Below are positions 41,117 to 49,865 of a stretch of 64,000 nt of DNA, piece by piece. The DNA is from Burkholderiales bacterium. GTDB taxonomy: Bacteria > Pseudomonadota > Gammaproteobacteria > Burkholderiales > SG8-39. Both the position numbers and the translations under genes were made by a program. The notes beneath the pieces were generated by a model, which made no database searches, was not told the origin of the DNA, and saw only the letters and a list, made by a program, of their open reading frames with translations. The number at the start of each line of letters is the position of its first letter. Position 1 is the first letter of the stretch. The DNA lies in assembly GCA_027493935.1 (NCBI GenBank), contig JAOSJV010000001.1:1674001-1738000 (forward strand), in the 5' to 3' direction.

Positions 41117-41182
41117 GGAGCACGCATAGAGTGCCGCGCCAATGGCTTGCGCGAGAAACTTCAACCTGCATTGGCGCTGAGC

Positions 41183-42391
41183 GTGACACGCGCTGCGACG
41201 CTTGCCGACCGTCTCGACCAGAAGGTGTTCGAAGCGATTTACGCCCGGGCGCTGATCTACAACAGCTGCTGGGAAGATCCGGCGGTCGACCGCCGGGCGC
41301 TCGGGATCGGCGCCGCCGACACGGTGCTGGTGATCACCAGTGCCGGGTGCAACGCGCTCGACTACGCGCTCGACGGACCGGCGCGGATCCACGCGGTGGA
41401 CGCCAATCCGCGCCAGACCGCGCTGCTCGAGCTCAAGCTCGCCGGAATCCGTCGGCTAGACTTCGACGATTTCTTCGCCGCGTTCGGCGCCGGCGCGCAT
41501 CGCGAGTTCGAGGCGATCTACCGCACGGCGCTGCGCGAGGAGCTCTCGCCGTTCGCGCGCGACTACTGGGACCGGCACTGGCGCTGGTTCGCGCCGGGCC
41601 GTGGCGGCGCCACATTCTACGGCCACGGGCTGTCGGGCTGCTTCGCGCGGGCGTTCCGCGGCTATCTCGCGCTGCGGCCCAGGCTACACGAGGGGGTCGA
41701 GGCGCTGCTGGAGGCGCGCAGCCTCGAGGAGCAGCGCGAGATCTACGACCGCGAGATCGCGCCGCGTCTGTGGAGCGGGCCGCTCGCCTGGACGCTTTCG
41801 CGCCAGATCACTATGAGCGTCCTCGGCGTACCGCGTGCGCAGCGCGAGGAGGTCGAGCGCCAACACGCCGGGGGATTGCCGGTTTCGTGCGCGAGGCGAT
41901 CGAGTACGTCGTGCGTCAGCTGCCGTTCTGGTCGAACTACTTCTGGACGCTCTACCTGCGCGGGGCGCCACACGCTGGGCTGCTGCCCGGAGTACCTGAA
42001 GAAGCCGAACTTCCTCGCCCTCAAGGCGGGGCTCGCCGGGCGGATCAGCACGCACACCTGCACCGTGACCGATTTCCTGCAACGCACCGAGGCGCGCGTG
42101 TCCAGGTTCGTGTTGCTCGATCACATGGACTGGATGAGCGCCTGCCAGCCGGCCGCGCTCGCCGAGGAGTGGAGCGCGATTCTCGCGCGGGCGAGCGCCT
42201 CGGCGCGGGTGATCTTCCGCAGCGCGCACGCGCAGCCCACCTACCTCGGCCGCGTGACGGTGGGCGAAGGCCGCGCCCGCCGGCCGCTGGCCGAGGTGCT
42301 CGAGTTCCATCCGGCGCTCGCCGCGCGGCTGCAAGCGCTCGACCGCGTGCATACCTACGCGGGCTTCCACATCGCCGACGTGAGGGCTTGA
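41183..42391 (+). CDS. btaA: BtaA (DUF3419), S-adenosylmethionine:diacylglycerol 3-amino-3-carboxypropyltransferase, with two compensating frameshifts
   Basis: BtaA transfers the 3-amino-3-carboxypropyl group of SAM to diacylglycerol, the first step of betaine lipid (DGTS) synthesis. Family hallmarks are YNSCWEDPAVDRRAL, the SAM-binding ITSAGCNALDYAL and VDANPRQTALLELKLAGI, and FYGHGLSGCFARAFRGYL. One G is missing at about 41869-41873 and one extra at about 41961-41964. Between them the true frame reads IAGFVREAIEYVVRQLPFW, then CCPEYLKKPNF. I choose GTG 41183 because it precedes the conserved region. A Pho-box-like array lies upstream; btaB overlaps its stop (TTGA). Confidence 0.9.
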   Translation: MTRAATLADRLDQKVFEAIYARALIYNSCWEDPAVDRRALGIGAADTVLVITSAGCNALDYALDGPARIHAVDANPRQTALLELKLAGIRRLDFDDFFAAFGAGAHREFEAIYRTALREELSPFARDYWDRHWRWFAPGRGGATFYGHGLSGCFARAFRGYLALRPRLHEGVEALLEARSLEEQREIYDREIAPRLWSGPLAWTLSRQITMSVLGVPRAQREEVERQHAGGLPVSCARRSSTSCVSCRSGRTTSGRSTCAGRHTLGCCPEYLKKPNFLALKAGLAGRISTHTCTVTDFLQRTEARVSRFVLLDHMDWMSACQPAALAEEWSAILARASASARVIFRSAHAQPTYLGRVTVGEGRARRPLAEVLEFHPALAARLQALDRVHTYAGFHIADVRA

Positions 42392-43146
42392 CGTTGCCGC
42401 TTGCCGCAGACGCGCGCACCCTGTGGCGTCTCGCGCGCGGCTTCTCCGGCCGCGGCCCGCACGGCGCGCGGCTCGAGCGCTTCTACGCCCCGCAGGCGGA
42501 GCATTACGACGCCTTCCGCGAGCGCATGCTGCACGGGCGCCGCGAGCTGATCGAGCGCCTGCCGGCGCCTGCGGGCGGGCGCGTGATCGAGCTCGGCGGC
42601 GGTACCGGCCGCAATCTGGACTTCTTCGGCGAGCGGCTCGGAGCGCTCGCCGCGTTCGAACTCGTCGACCTCTGTCCGGCGCTCCTCGCCGTCGCGCGGC
42701 GGCGCGCCGCCGGATGGCCGAACGTCGCGGTGCTCGAGGCCGACGTCACCTCCTATCAGCCGGCCGAGCCGGCGCACTGCGTGTACTTCTCCTACGCGCT
42801 CACGATGATCCCGGACTGGCGGCGAGCGATCGACAACGCGCTCGCCATGCTGCGCCCGGGCGCGGTGCTCGGGGTCGTCGATTTCTACGTCGCGGAGGCC
42901 CGGCCGGCCCCGGGGCTCGCCCGCCACTCGCGGCTCGCGCGCGGCTTCTGGCCGCGCTGGTTCCGGCGCGGCGGGGTGCGGTTGTCGGCCGCGCATCTGC
43001 CGTACCTGCGCGCGGCAACGGCCGAAGTCCATCTCGCCGAGGGGGTTGGGCGCGTCCCGTACCTGCCCTGGCTCGCCGCCCCCTACTACGTATTCGTCGG
43101 GCGCCGGCGCGGCGAGGCGCCGCTGCGAGGAGCGTGGCTCGAATGA
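42388..43146 (+). CDS. btaB: BtaB-type SAM-dependent N-methyltransferase
   Basis: BtaB trimethylates the homoserine-type head group made by BtaA to give DGTS. The 252-residue class I methyltransferase has motif I as VIELGGGTGRNLDFFG and the acidic ELVDLCPALLAVARRRA. It also has YFSYALTMIPDWRRAIDNAL, typical of the BtaB and phospholipid N-methyltransferase group. It starts with TTG in a TTGA overlap with btaA and ends in an ATGA overlap with the phosphoesterase gene. Translational coupling of all three is therefore likely. Methyltransferase assignment is firm; substrate rests on the BtaA partner. Confidence 0.88.
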   Translation: MTLPLAADARTLWRLARGFSGRGPHGARLERFYAPQAEHYDAFRERMLHGRRELIERLPAPAGGRVIELGGGTGRNLDFFGERLGALAAFELVDLCPALLAVARRRAAGWPNVAVLEADVTSYQPAEPAHCVYFSYALTMIPDWRRAIDNALAMLRPGAVLGVVDFYVAEARPAPGLARHSRLARGFWPRWFRRGGVRLSAAHLPYLRAATAEVHLAEGVGRVPYLPWLAAPYYVFVGRRRGEAPLRGAWLE

Positions 43147-44015
43147 CCCACGTGCGCTCGATCTTCCTGTCCGACGTCCACCTCGGCACGCGTGCGTGCC
43201 AGGCCGAGCGGCTGCTCGAGTTCCTGGCCGAGCACAGCTGCGACAACCTGTTCCTGGTCGGCGACATCGTCGACTTCTGGGCGATGCGGCGCAGCATGTA
43301 CTGGTCGGCCGCGCAGAACACGGTCGTGCAGAAGATCCTGAAGCGCGCGCGACACGGCGTGCGGGTGATCTTCGTGCCCGGCAACCACGACGAGATCGCC
43401 CGCGAGCACGTCGGAGCCTCGTTCGGCAACATCCGCGTCGAGCGCGAGCTTGTCCACACCGCGGCCGACGGCAGGCGCTACCTGCTGGTGCACGGCGACG
43501 AGTTCGACCAGGTCACGAAGTACCACCGCTGGATCGCGGTGCTTGGCGACCGCGCCTACGGCCTGGTGGTGCGGCTGAACCGGATTCTGTCGAAGGCGCG
43601 TTGCGCGCTCGGCATCGCCGGCCACTGGTCGCTCTCGGGCTACGTCAAGACCAAGGTGAAGGGCGCGGTCAACTTCATCTTCGACTACGAGGAGGCGGTC
43701 ATGCGCCACGCGCGCGAGCGACGCGTCGACGGCGTGATCTGCGGGCACATCCACGCGGCGGTCGTGCGCGAGTCTGACCACCTGGTCTACATCAACTGCG
43801 GCGACTGGGTGGACAACTGCACCGCGATTCTCGAGCACGCCGACGGCCGGATGGAGCTCGTGCGCTGGCTCGGCCGGGTCGCCGCCGCCGAGCGCGCACC
43901 GGCTGTGGCGGCGCCGGCGGTCCTCGCGCGCGCGCTGCCGGATCCGCCGGCGGACGGCGTCCCGCCAGCGACCGGCCGCATCGGCGCGCGGCCCGCCGCG
44001 CGCAGGGCCGCCTGA
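43143..44015 (+). CDS. plcP: PlcP-type calcineurin-like phosphoesterase (phospholipase C role inferred; often annotated LpxH-like)
   Basis: This metallophosphoesterase has motifs FLSDVHLGT, LVGDIVDFW, PGNHDE, LVHGDEFD and VICGHIHAA, giving the full two-metal site. The segments KRSMYW-like RRSMYWSAAQNTVVQKILKRA and YINCGDWVDNCTAI match the family containing Sinorhizobium PlcP, which removes phospholipid head groups in phosphate starvation. The same family is commonly annotated UDP-2,3-diacylglucosamine diphosphatase. Overlap with btaB argues for PlcP: it would supply diacylglycerol to BtaA. The Ala/Pro-rich C-terminal 45 residues are an extension. Confidence 0.8.
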   Translation: MTHVRSIFLSDVHLGTRACQAERLLEFLAEHSCDNLFLVGDIVDFWAMRRSMYWSAAQNTVVQKILKRARHGVRVIFVPGNHDEIAREHVGASFGNIRVERELVHTAADGRRYLLVHGDEFDQVTKYHRWIAVLGDRAYGLVVRLNRILSKARCALGIAGHWSLSGYVKTKVKGAVNFIFDYEEAVMRHARERRVDGVICGHIHAAVVRESDHLVYINCGDWVDNCTAILEHADGRMELVRWLGRVAAAERAPAVAAPAVLARALPDPPADGVPPATGRIGARPAARRAA

Positions 44016-44022
44016 CCGGCGT

Positions 44023-44449
44023 TCAGCCGATGAGCACCAGCGCCCAGACCGCCACGACGTTCACGAGCGAGACGAACACCGCGGCGCTGCCGATGTCCCT
44101 TCGCGCGCTTGGAGAGCTGGTGCCTGTCGAGCGAGATCCGGTCGACGGCAGCCTCGATCGCCGAATTCAGGAGCTCGACGATCAGGACCAACAAGACGCT
44201 CGCGATCATCATGGCCTTGCCCGCGCCGCCGACATCCAAGGCGAGGGCGACCGGAATCAGCACCGCGGCGAGCAAGGCCTCCTGGCGGAAGGCGTCTTCG
44301 TGACGGAACGCCGAGCCGAAGCCGTGCAGCGAATAGCCGAGCGCGTTGACGAGGCGGCGCAGGCCGGTCTTGCCCTTGAATGGGCTCTCGGTCGGTCGCG
44401 CCGCCCGATCGGCGTCGCGCGCGGCTGCCTCGGGCGGTGGTCGATCCAT
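44023..44449 (-). CDS. dgkA: Diacylglycerol kinase DgkA, with a 1-base frameshift
   Basis: DgkA is a small three-helix inner-membrane kinase that returns diacylglycerol to phosphatidic acid. Hallmarks are EDAFRQEALLA, the active-site helix VELLNSAIEAAVDRIS and LSKRAKDIGSAAVF. One extra G at about 44096-44100 breaks the frame after SKRAK; the corrected end is VNVVAVWALVLIG before TGA. The Pro/Arg-rich N-terminal 20 residues are unusual, but GAGGAG precedes the ATG at 44449. It converges on plcP with 7 bp between stops. In this locus it would oppose PlcP and PAP2 by consuming diacylglycerol. Confidence 0.9.
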
Positions 44450-44537
44450 CGCGCTCCTCGCTTGCTCTCGATGCCGCGCACTGTAGCACCGACTGCGACA
44501 GGTTTGGATGCCGGTCGGCGCCGCAGACGCGCGCGCT

Positions 44538-44551
44538 TGACGGAACCGTCA
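44538..44551. promoter_or_regulatory. Inverted repeat upstream of the olsB-like gene
   Basis: TGACGG and CCGTCA are separated by AA, a perfect 6-bp dyad, in the 181-bp gap between divergent dgkA and the N-acyltransferase gene. Size and symmetry suit a dimeric regulator, but no regulator can be named. Confidence 0.3.
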
Positions 44552-44630
44552 CGGCGCTCCGCCGCCGCACTGCGCGGCCGCGCGCGAGCGGCCCGGTCGC
44601 GCGCGGCAACCGACCGGGGGAGGATGAGCC

Positions 44631-45455
44631 ATGCTGAGAGAGCCGTTGCCGCTGCGCGAGGCGCGCATGCCGCGCTTCGCGGTCGAGCTCGCGCGCACCG
44701 CGGCCGACGTGCGCGCCGCCCAGCGGCTGCGCTACGCCGTGTTCGCCGAGGAGATGGGCGCGCGGCTCGACGCGCCCGAGGCGGGTATCGACGCCGATCG
44801 CTTCGACCCTCATTGCGAGCATCTCGTCGTGCGCGAGGCCGCGCGCGGCGAGATCGTCGGCACCTACCGCATCCTGTCGCCGTCGGCGGCCGCGCGTGCC
44901 GGCGGCTACTACTCGGAGCAGGAGTTCGATCTCGCGCGCCTCGCCCCGCTGCGCGCAGGCCTGGTCGAGGTCGGCCGCTCCTGCATCCATCCCGGCTACC
45001 GCACCGGGGCCGTGATCTCGTTGTTGTGGGCGGGGCTTGCCCGCTACATGCTTGCCCATCGCCATGCGCATCTGATGGGCTGCGCGAGCATCGGTATGGC
45101 CGACGGCGGGTATGCCGCCGCGGCGATGTACCGGCGCATCGCGGCGGCGGCGCTGTCGCCCGCCGAGTACCGCGTCGTGCCGCGCCATGCGCTGCCGCTC
45201 GAGCGCCTGACTGCCGAAGCGCCGGCCGAGCCTGCGCCGCTCATCAAGGGCTACCTGCGGCTCGGCGCGTGGGTGTGCGGAGCCCCGGCGTGGGACCCGG
45301 CCTTCAACACCGCGGATCTGCTCGTGCTGCTGCCGCTCGCGCGGCTCGACGCGCGCTACGCACGCCGCTATATCGGCGCCGACGTCGTCCGAGTGCCGGC
45401 CGCGCCCTGCGGCGCAGGCGCGCGGCTCCACTCGGCCGGCCCGCGCGGCGCCTGA
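44631..45455 (+). CDS. OlsB-like GNAT N-acyltransferase
   Basis: The 274-residue protein belongs to the PF13444 acetyltransferase group that includes ornithine N-alpha-acyltransferase OlsB. Diagnostic segments are AQRLRYAVFAEEMGARL, FDPHCEHLVVRE, IVGTYRILSP, EVGRSCIHPGYRTGAVISLLWAGLARYM and LMGCASIGM. OlsB attaches a 3-hydroxyacyl chain to ornithine, the first step of phosphorus-free ornithine lipids. No olsA is adjacent; a general acyltransferase elsewhere could act second. GGGGGAGG precedes the ATG. The family also contains uncharacterised acyltransferases, so the amino-acid substrate is not certain. Confidence 0.78.
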   Translation: MLREPLPLREARMPRFAVELARTAADVRAAQRLRYAVFAEEMGARLDAPEAGIDADRFDPHCEHLVVREAARGEIVGTYRILSPSAAARAGGYYSEQEFDLARLAPLRAGLVEVGRSCIHPGYRTGAVISLLWAGLARYMLAHRHAHLMGCASIGMADGGYAAAAMYRRIAAAALSPAEYRVVPRHALPLERLTAEAPAEPAPLIKGYLRLGAWVCGAPAWDPAFNTADLLVLLPLARLDARYARRYIGADVVRVPAAPCGAGARLHSAGPRGA

Positions 45456-45468
45456 GCGCCCGCGTGCG

Positions 45469-47589
45469 CTATGTCATCGCCTTGGCGCCCGCGAGCATCG
45501 CAAGGAGGACTTCCTGCGCGTCGTGCGCGGCCTCGCCCGCCGGCGGGCGCTGCGCGTAGGTCCCGTCCGGACCCATCTCCCAGGCGCGCACGTCGTCGGC
45601 GAGGTAGGTCTTGAGGCCTTCCTCGATCACGCGCTCCTTCAGCGCGCCGTCGAGCACCGGAAAGCAGAGCTCGATGCGTCGGAAGAAGTTTCGGTCCATC
45701 CAGTCCGCGCTGGAGAGATACACGTCGTTGCGGCCGTCGTTGCGGAAGTAGAAGACGCGGTGGTGCTCGAGGAAGCGGCCGACGATCGAGCGCACGCGGA
45801 TGTTCTCGGAGAGCCCCGCCACGCCGGGCCGCAGCGCGCACACCCCGCGCACGACGAGGTCGATCGGCACGCCGGCCTGCGAGGCGGCGTACAGCGCCTC
45901 GACGATCTCCGGCTCGAGCAGCGCGTTCATCTTCCCTATGATCCGCGCCGGCTTGCCCGCCGCGGCGAGGCGCGTCTCGTTGCGGATCGCGGCGATCACG
46001 TTCGAGTGCAGCGTGAACGGCGACTGCCACAGGCGCTCGAGCTTCGCGCCGCGCCCGAGGCTGGTGAGCTGCACGAACACCTCGTTCACGTCGGCACACG
46101 TCTGCTCGTCGGTCGTGAGCACCCCGAAGTCGGTGTACTGGCGCGCAGTGCGCGGATGGTAGTTGCCGGTGCCGAGATGCACGTATCGGCGCAGCCGCCC
46201 CTCCTCGCGCCGCACCACCATCAGCATCTTGGCGTGCGTCTTGTGGCCGACGACGCCATACACGACGTGCGCGCCGACCTCCTCGAGCCGCGCCGCCCAG
46301 TTGATGTTCGCCTCCTCGTCGAAGCGCGCCTTGAGCTCGACCACCGCGGTCACCTCCTTGCCGTTCTGCGCGGCGCGGATCAGCGACTCCATCAGCACCG
46401 AGTCGGTGCCGGTGCGGTAGACGGTCTGCTTGATCGCGACCACGTCGGGTCGGCGGCGGCCTGCTCGACGAAGTTGGCGACCGGTGCGAACGACTGGAAC
46501 GGATGGTGCATCAGGATGTCGCGCTGGCGGATCACCGCGAACAGGTCGGCCGGCCGCTTCGCGAGCTCGGCCGGGAATCCGGGCCGGAACGGCCGGTAGC
46601 GCAGCTCCTCGCGGTTGACCGAGTCGGGCACCGGCATCAGCCGGACCAGGTTGACCGGGCCGTTCACCCGGTAGAGATCGGCCGTCTCCAGCCCGAACTG
46701 GTGCAGCAGGAACTCGGTCATCCCGGCCGAGCAGTCGTCGGCGACCTCGAGGCGCACTGCGTCGCCGAAGTGGCGCTGCGGCAACTCGCCTTGCAGGGCA
46801 AGGCGCAGGTCCTGACGTCCTCCTCCTCGACGAAGAGGTCACTGTTGCGGGTGACGCGGAACTGATAGCAGCCGCGCACCTGCATGCCGGCGAACAGCTC
46901 GTCCACGTGCGAGTGCAGGATCGAGGTCAGGAACACGAAGTCGGTCTCGCCCTCGGGGCGAGCTCGTCGGGCGCACGGATCACGCGCGGCAGGATGCGCG
47001 GCGCCTGCACGATCGCCGCGCGCGCGTCGCGGCCGAACGCGTCGCGGCCCTCGAGCTCGACGGCGAAATTCAGGCTCTTGTTGAAGACGCGCGGGAACGG
47101 ATGCGCCGGATCGAGCCCGATCGGCGTCAGCACCGGCAGCATCTCGCGGAAGAAGTAGTCGCGCACCCAGGCGCGCTGAGCCTCGGTCAGCTCTGCGCGG
47201 CGCAGGAAGCGGATGCGCTCGCGCTCGAGCGCGGGCAGCAGCGCCTCATTGAGCAGCAGGTACTGGCGCTCGACGAGCTCGTGCGCGATGCGGCTCACCT
47301 GCGCGAACGTCTCGCGCGGGGTCATGCCGTCCGGACCCGAGCCGGGCAGCCCAATCTTGATCTGCTCCTTCAGCCCGGCGACGCGGATCTCGAAGAATTC
47401 GTCGAGGTTCGAGGACACGATGCAGAGGAACCGCAGCCGCTCGAGCAGCGGCACGCGCTCGTCCTCGGCCTGCGCGAGCACGCGCCGCTGGAACTCGAGG
47501 ATGCCGAGCTCGCGGTTGAGGAAGTGGGCGTGGATGTGCTTCGGCGCGCTCGCTGCGGCCGGTGCTTGGCCGACCAGAGTCAATGCCAC
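45469..47589 (-). CDS. ppk1: Polyphosphate kinase PPK1, with three frameshifts
   Basis: PPK1 reversibly polymerises ATP gamma-phosphate into polyphosphate. The N-terminal domain starts HFLNRELGILEFQRRVL and includes FLCIVSSNLDEFFEIRV. Later segments are TSILHSHVDELFAGMQ, MHHPFQSF, AIKQTVYRTG and the phospho-His region GHKTHAKMLMVVRREEG, then HLGTGNYHP and YLSSADWMDRN. Single-base losses occur near 46955, 46805 and 46450. I start at GTG 47589, seven bases after GAGGG; an upstream GTG at 47625 is also open. It is divergent from ppx across about 155 bp. Confidence 0.94.
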
Positions 47590-47744
47590 TTTGGAGCCCT
47601 CGAGTTGCCGGCCTGCCGCCGCCACCGAACGGTCACGTGCCGACGATAGTATCGAACCATTCTACCCGGTTGCTCCCTGGTGTACTGTTACAGTCCGCTG
47701 TCAGCGGTTCCGGTCATTGCGGCCGCGGGCACGCCTGTGGCCGC

Positions 47745-49322
47745 ATGAGCACGCCGTTGCGGGCGGGGCGCCGCGATGCTAAGGTCGGCCGCGCTTCCAC
47801 CCGGTTTTCCACCCTGGCGCAGGTGCAGAACAACACGCTCGCAGCGGTCGACCTCGGCTCGAACAGCTTTCACTTGCAGATCGGCCGCGCGGCCGAGGGG
47901 CAGATCTACCTGCTCGACGGGCTGCGCGAGCCGGTGCGCCTCGGCGCGGGGCTGACCCGCGACAAGCGGATCGACCGGGCGACGCAGCTGCGCGCGCTCG
48001 AGGCGCTCGCCCGGTTCGGCGAGCGGCTGCGGGGATTCCCGCCGGAGGCCGTGCGCGCGGTCGGCACCAACGCCCTGCGCGAAGCAAAGAACGCGCCGCA
48101 GTTCCTGGCCGAGGCGCGCGAGGCGCTCGGCTTCCCGATCGAGGTGGTGTTCGGGCGCGAGGAGGCGCGGCTCATCTACCTTGGCGTTGCCCATAGCCTG
48201 CCGCTCGCGCAGCATCGCCGGCTGGTGGTCGACATCGGCGGCGGCTCGACCGAGCTCGTCATCGGCACCGGCTACGAGCCGGAGCTGATGGACAGCGTGC
48301 GCATGGGCTGCGTGAGCTACAGCCTGAGATACTTCCCCGAGGGGCGCATCGACAAGCCGGCCATGAAGAAGGCGGAGCTCGCGGCCTCGAACGAGCTCGA
48401 GCGCATGGTGAAGGAGTACCGCAAGGCCGGCTGGCGCGAGGCGGTCGCCTCGTCGGGAGCGGCGAAGTCGATCGGGACCGTGCTCGCCGCGAGCGGGTGG
48501 TGCGAGCACGGCATCGACGCCGCGGGGCTCGCGCGCCTGCGCGACAAGCTCGTCAAGGCCGGCGGCGTGGATCGGCTCGACCTGCCGGGACTGCGCGAGG
48601 ACCGCAAGGCGATCACCCCCGGGGCGGTGGCCATCATGGGCGCGGTGCTCGAGGAGTTCGGCATCGAGCGCATCGGCGTCGCGGACGGCGCGCTGCGGCA
48701 GGGCGTCCTGTACGACCTGCTGGGCCGCGTGCGCCATCACGACATGCGCGAGCTCACGGTGAAGGCATTCGTGCGGCGCTACCACGTGGACGCGGCGCAG
48801 GCGTCGCGCGTGCGCGAGCTCGCGCTGCGGCTCCACGCGGAGCTCGTTCCGGACGCGGGCGAGGACGACCGGCTGATGCTGTCGTGGGCCGCGGCGGTGC
48901 ACGAGATCGGGTTGACGATCGCGCATGCCGGCTATCACAAGCATTCGGCCTACATCCTTTCGAACGCCGACATGCCCGGCTTCTCGCGCGACGAGCAGGC
49001 GCGCCTTGCCCGGGTCGTGCTCGCCCACCGCGGCAGGCTCGGGAAGCTCGAGGCGCTGCCGGCGCGCAGCCCGGACTGGCAGCTCGTGCTCGCGCTGCGG
49101 CTTGCCGCGCTGATTTACCGGCGCCGGACCGACATGGCGCTGCCGCGCATCGGTTGCCGCGCGACCGCGAGCGGATTCCAGGTCAGCCTGCCCGTGTCAT
49201 GGCTGGAAGCGCACCCGCTGACGGCCGCCGCCCTCGAAGGCGAGGACGAGGACTGGCGCGCAGTGGGCCTCAAGCTCGACGTCGAGGCGGTCCCGGCGAC
49301 GCGCGCGCAGGCGAGCGGCTGA
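47745..49322 (+). CDS. ppx: Exopolyphosphatase Ppx/GppA
   Basis: Ppx releases phosphate from polyphosphate and, in the GppA form, hydrolyses pppGpp. The ASKHA-fold N-terminus has AAVDLGSNSFHLQIG, RAVGTNALREAKN, EEARLIYLGVAHSL and DIGGGSTELVIG. A C-terminal HD-like domain includes WAAAVHEIGLTIAHAGYHKHSAYIL. Length is 525 residues from the ATG at 47745; a GTG at 47823 right before the conserved core is also possible. It is intact and divergent from ppk1, so storage and release genes share a control region. Confidence 0.94.
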   Translation: MSTPLRAGRRDAKVGRASTRFSTLAQVQNNTLAAVDLGSNSFHLQIGRAAEGQIYLLDGLREPVRLGAGLTRDKRIDRATQLRALEALARFGERLRGFPPEAVRAVGTNALREAKNAPQFLAEAREALGFPIEVVFGREEARLIYLGVAHSLPLAQHRRLVVDIGGGSTELVIGTGYEPELMDSVRMGCVSYSLRYFPEGRIDKPAMKKAELAASNELERMVKEYRKAGWREAVASSGAAKSIGTVLAASGWCEHGIDAAGLARLRDKLVKAGGVDRLDLPGLREDRKAITPGAVAIMGAVLEEFGIERIGVADGALRQGVLYDLLGRVRHHDMRELTVKAFVRRYHVDAAQASRVRELALRLHAELVPDAGEDDRLMLSWAAAVHEIGLTIAHAGYHKHSAYILSNADMPGFSRDEQARLARVVLAHRGRLGKLEALPARSPDWQLVLALRLAALIYRRRTDMALPRIGCRATASGFQVSLPVSWLEAHPLTAAALEGEDEDWRAVGLKLDVEAVPATRAQASG

Positions 49323-49334
49323 GGCAAAGCCCGG

Positions 49335-49775
49335 TCAGACGAGATCCGGATCGATCGCCGCCCGCAGCACGACCTCCCCGTCGCGGCGCGCGATCCACCA
49401 TACCGCGCCCTTGCGGATCGACCAATCGGCCTCGCTGCCGGCGAGCACGCGGGCGGCAATCCGTCCGAGCGTCGGCTGGTGCCCGACGACCAGCACCGCG
49501 CCGCGCGCGTCGGGCCAGCCGGTCCGCGCGAGGACGCGGCGCGCCGAGGCGCCGACGTCCACCTCGGCTGCGGTGACGCGCTTGCGCGCGAGCGCGGCGG
49601 CGGTCTGCTGGGCGCGCACCGTCGGGCTGACGAGCACGGTGCAGCGCTCGGGCAGACGCCGCGCGAGCCACTTCGCCACCGCTCGTGCCTGCTTGCGCCC
49701 GCGCCGGGTGAGCGCGCGCTCGCGGTCGGGCAGGCCGTCCTCGGCTTCGGCATGGCGCCAGAGTATGAGCTCCAT
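49335..49775 (-). CDS. sixA: Phosphohistidine phosphatase SixA
   Basis: This is a small histidine phosphatase of 146 residues. The RHG-type motif is LWRHAEAED at the N-terminus, with Arg in SPTVRAQQTA and the second His in VVGHQPTLGR. SixA dephosphorylates His in phosphotransfer proteins such as ArcB or NPr. It converges on ppx with 12 bp between stops; next to ppk1 and ppx it is a common betaproteobacterial arrangement. The ATG at 49775 gives the expected MELILWRHA start. Confidence 0.9.
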   Translation of the reverse strand: MELILWRHAEAEDGLPDRERALTRRGRKQARAVAKWLARRLPERCTVLVSPTVRAQQTAAALARKRVTAAEVDVGASARRVLARTGWPDARGAVLVVGHQPTLGRIAARVLAGSEADWSIRKGAVWWIARRDGEVVLRAAIDPDLV

Positions 49776-49865
49776 CTCGGTTGCTCCGTCGGGTGCGCCG
49801 CACTGCAGCGGAAGGGGTATCTTATCCGGATGGAGCGCAGGAACGAAACGAAGCGGAGAGAGCAG

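Noticed and set aside
43143..44015. LpxH (UDP-2,3-diacylglucosamine diphosphatase) as the primary call
   Set aside because: The motifs fit the wider family, but the 4-bp overlap with btaB and the YINCGDWVDNCTA segment favour the PlcP group. LpxH is kept as the alternative.
47685..47717. CTGTTAC, CTGTCAG and CGGTCAT in the ppk1-ppx gap as a Pho box
   Set aside because: The units are 13 bp apart rather than 11, and no -10 is placed correctly behind them. The resemblance is weaker than at btaA.
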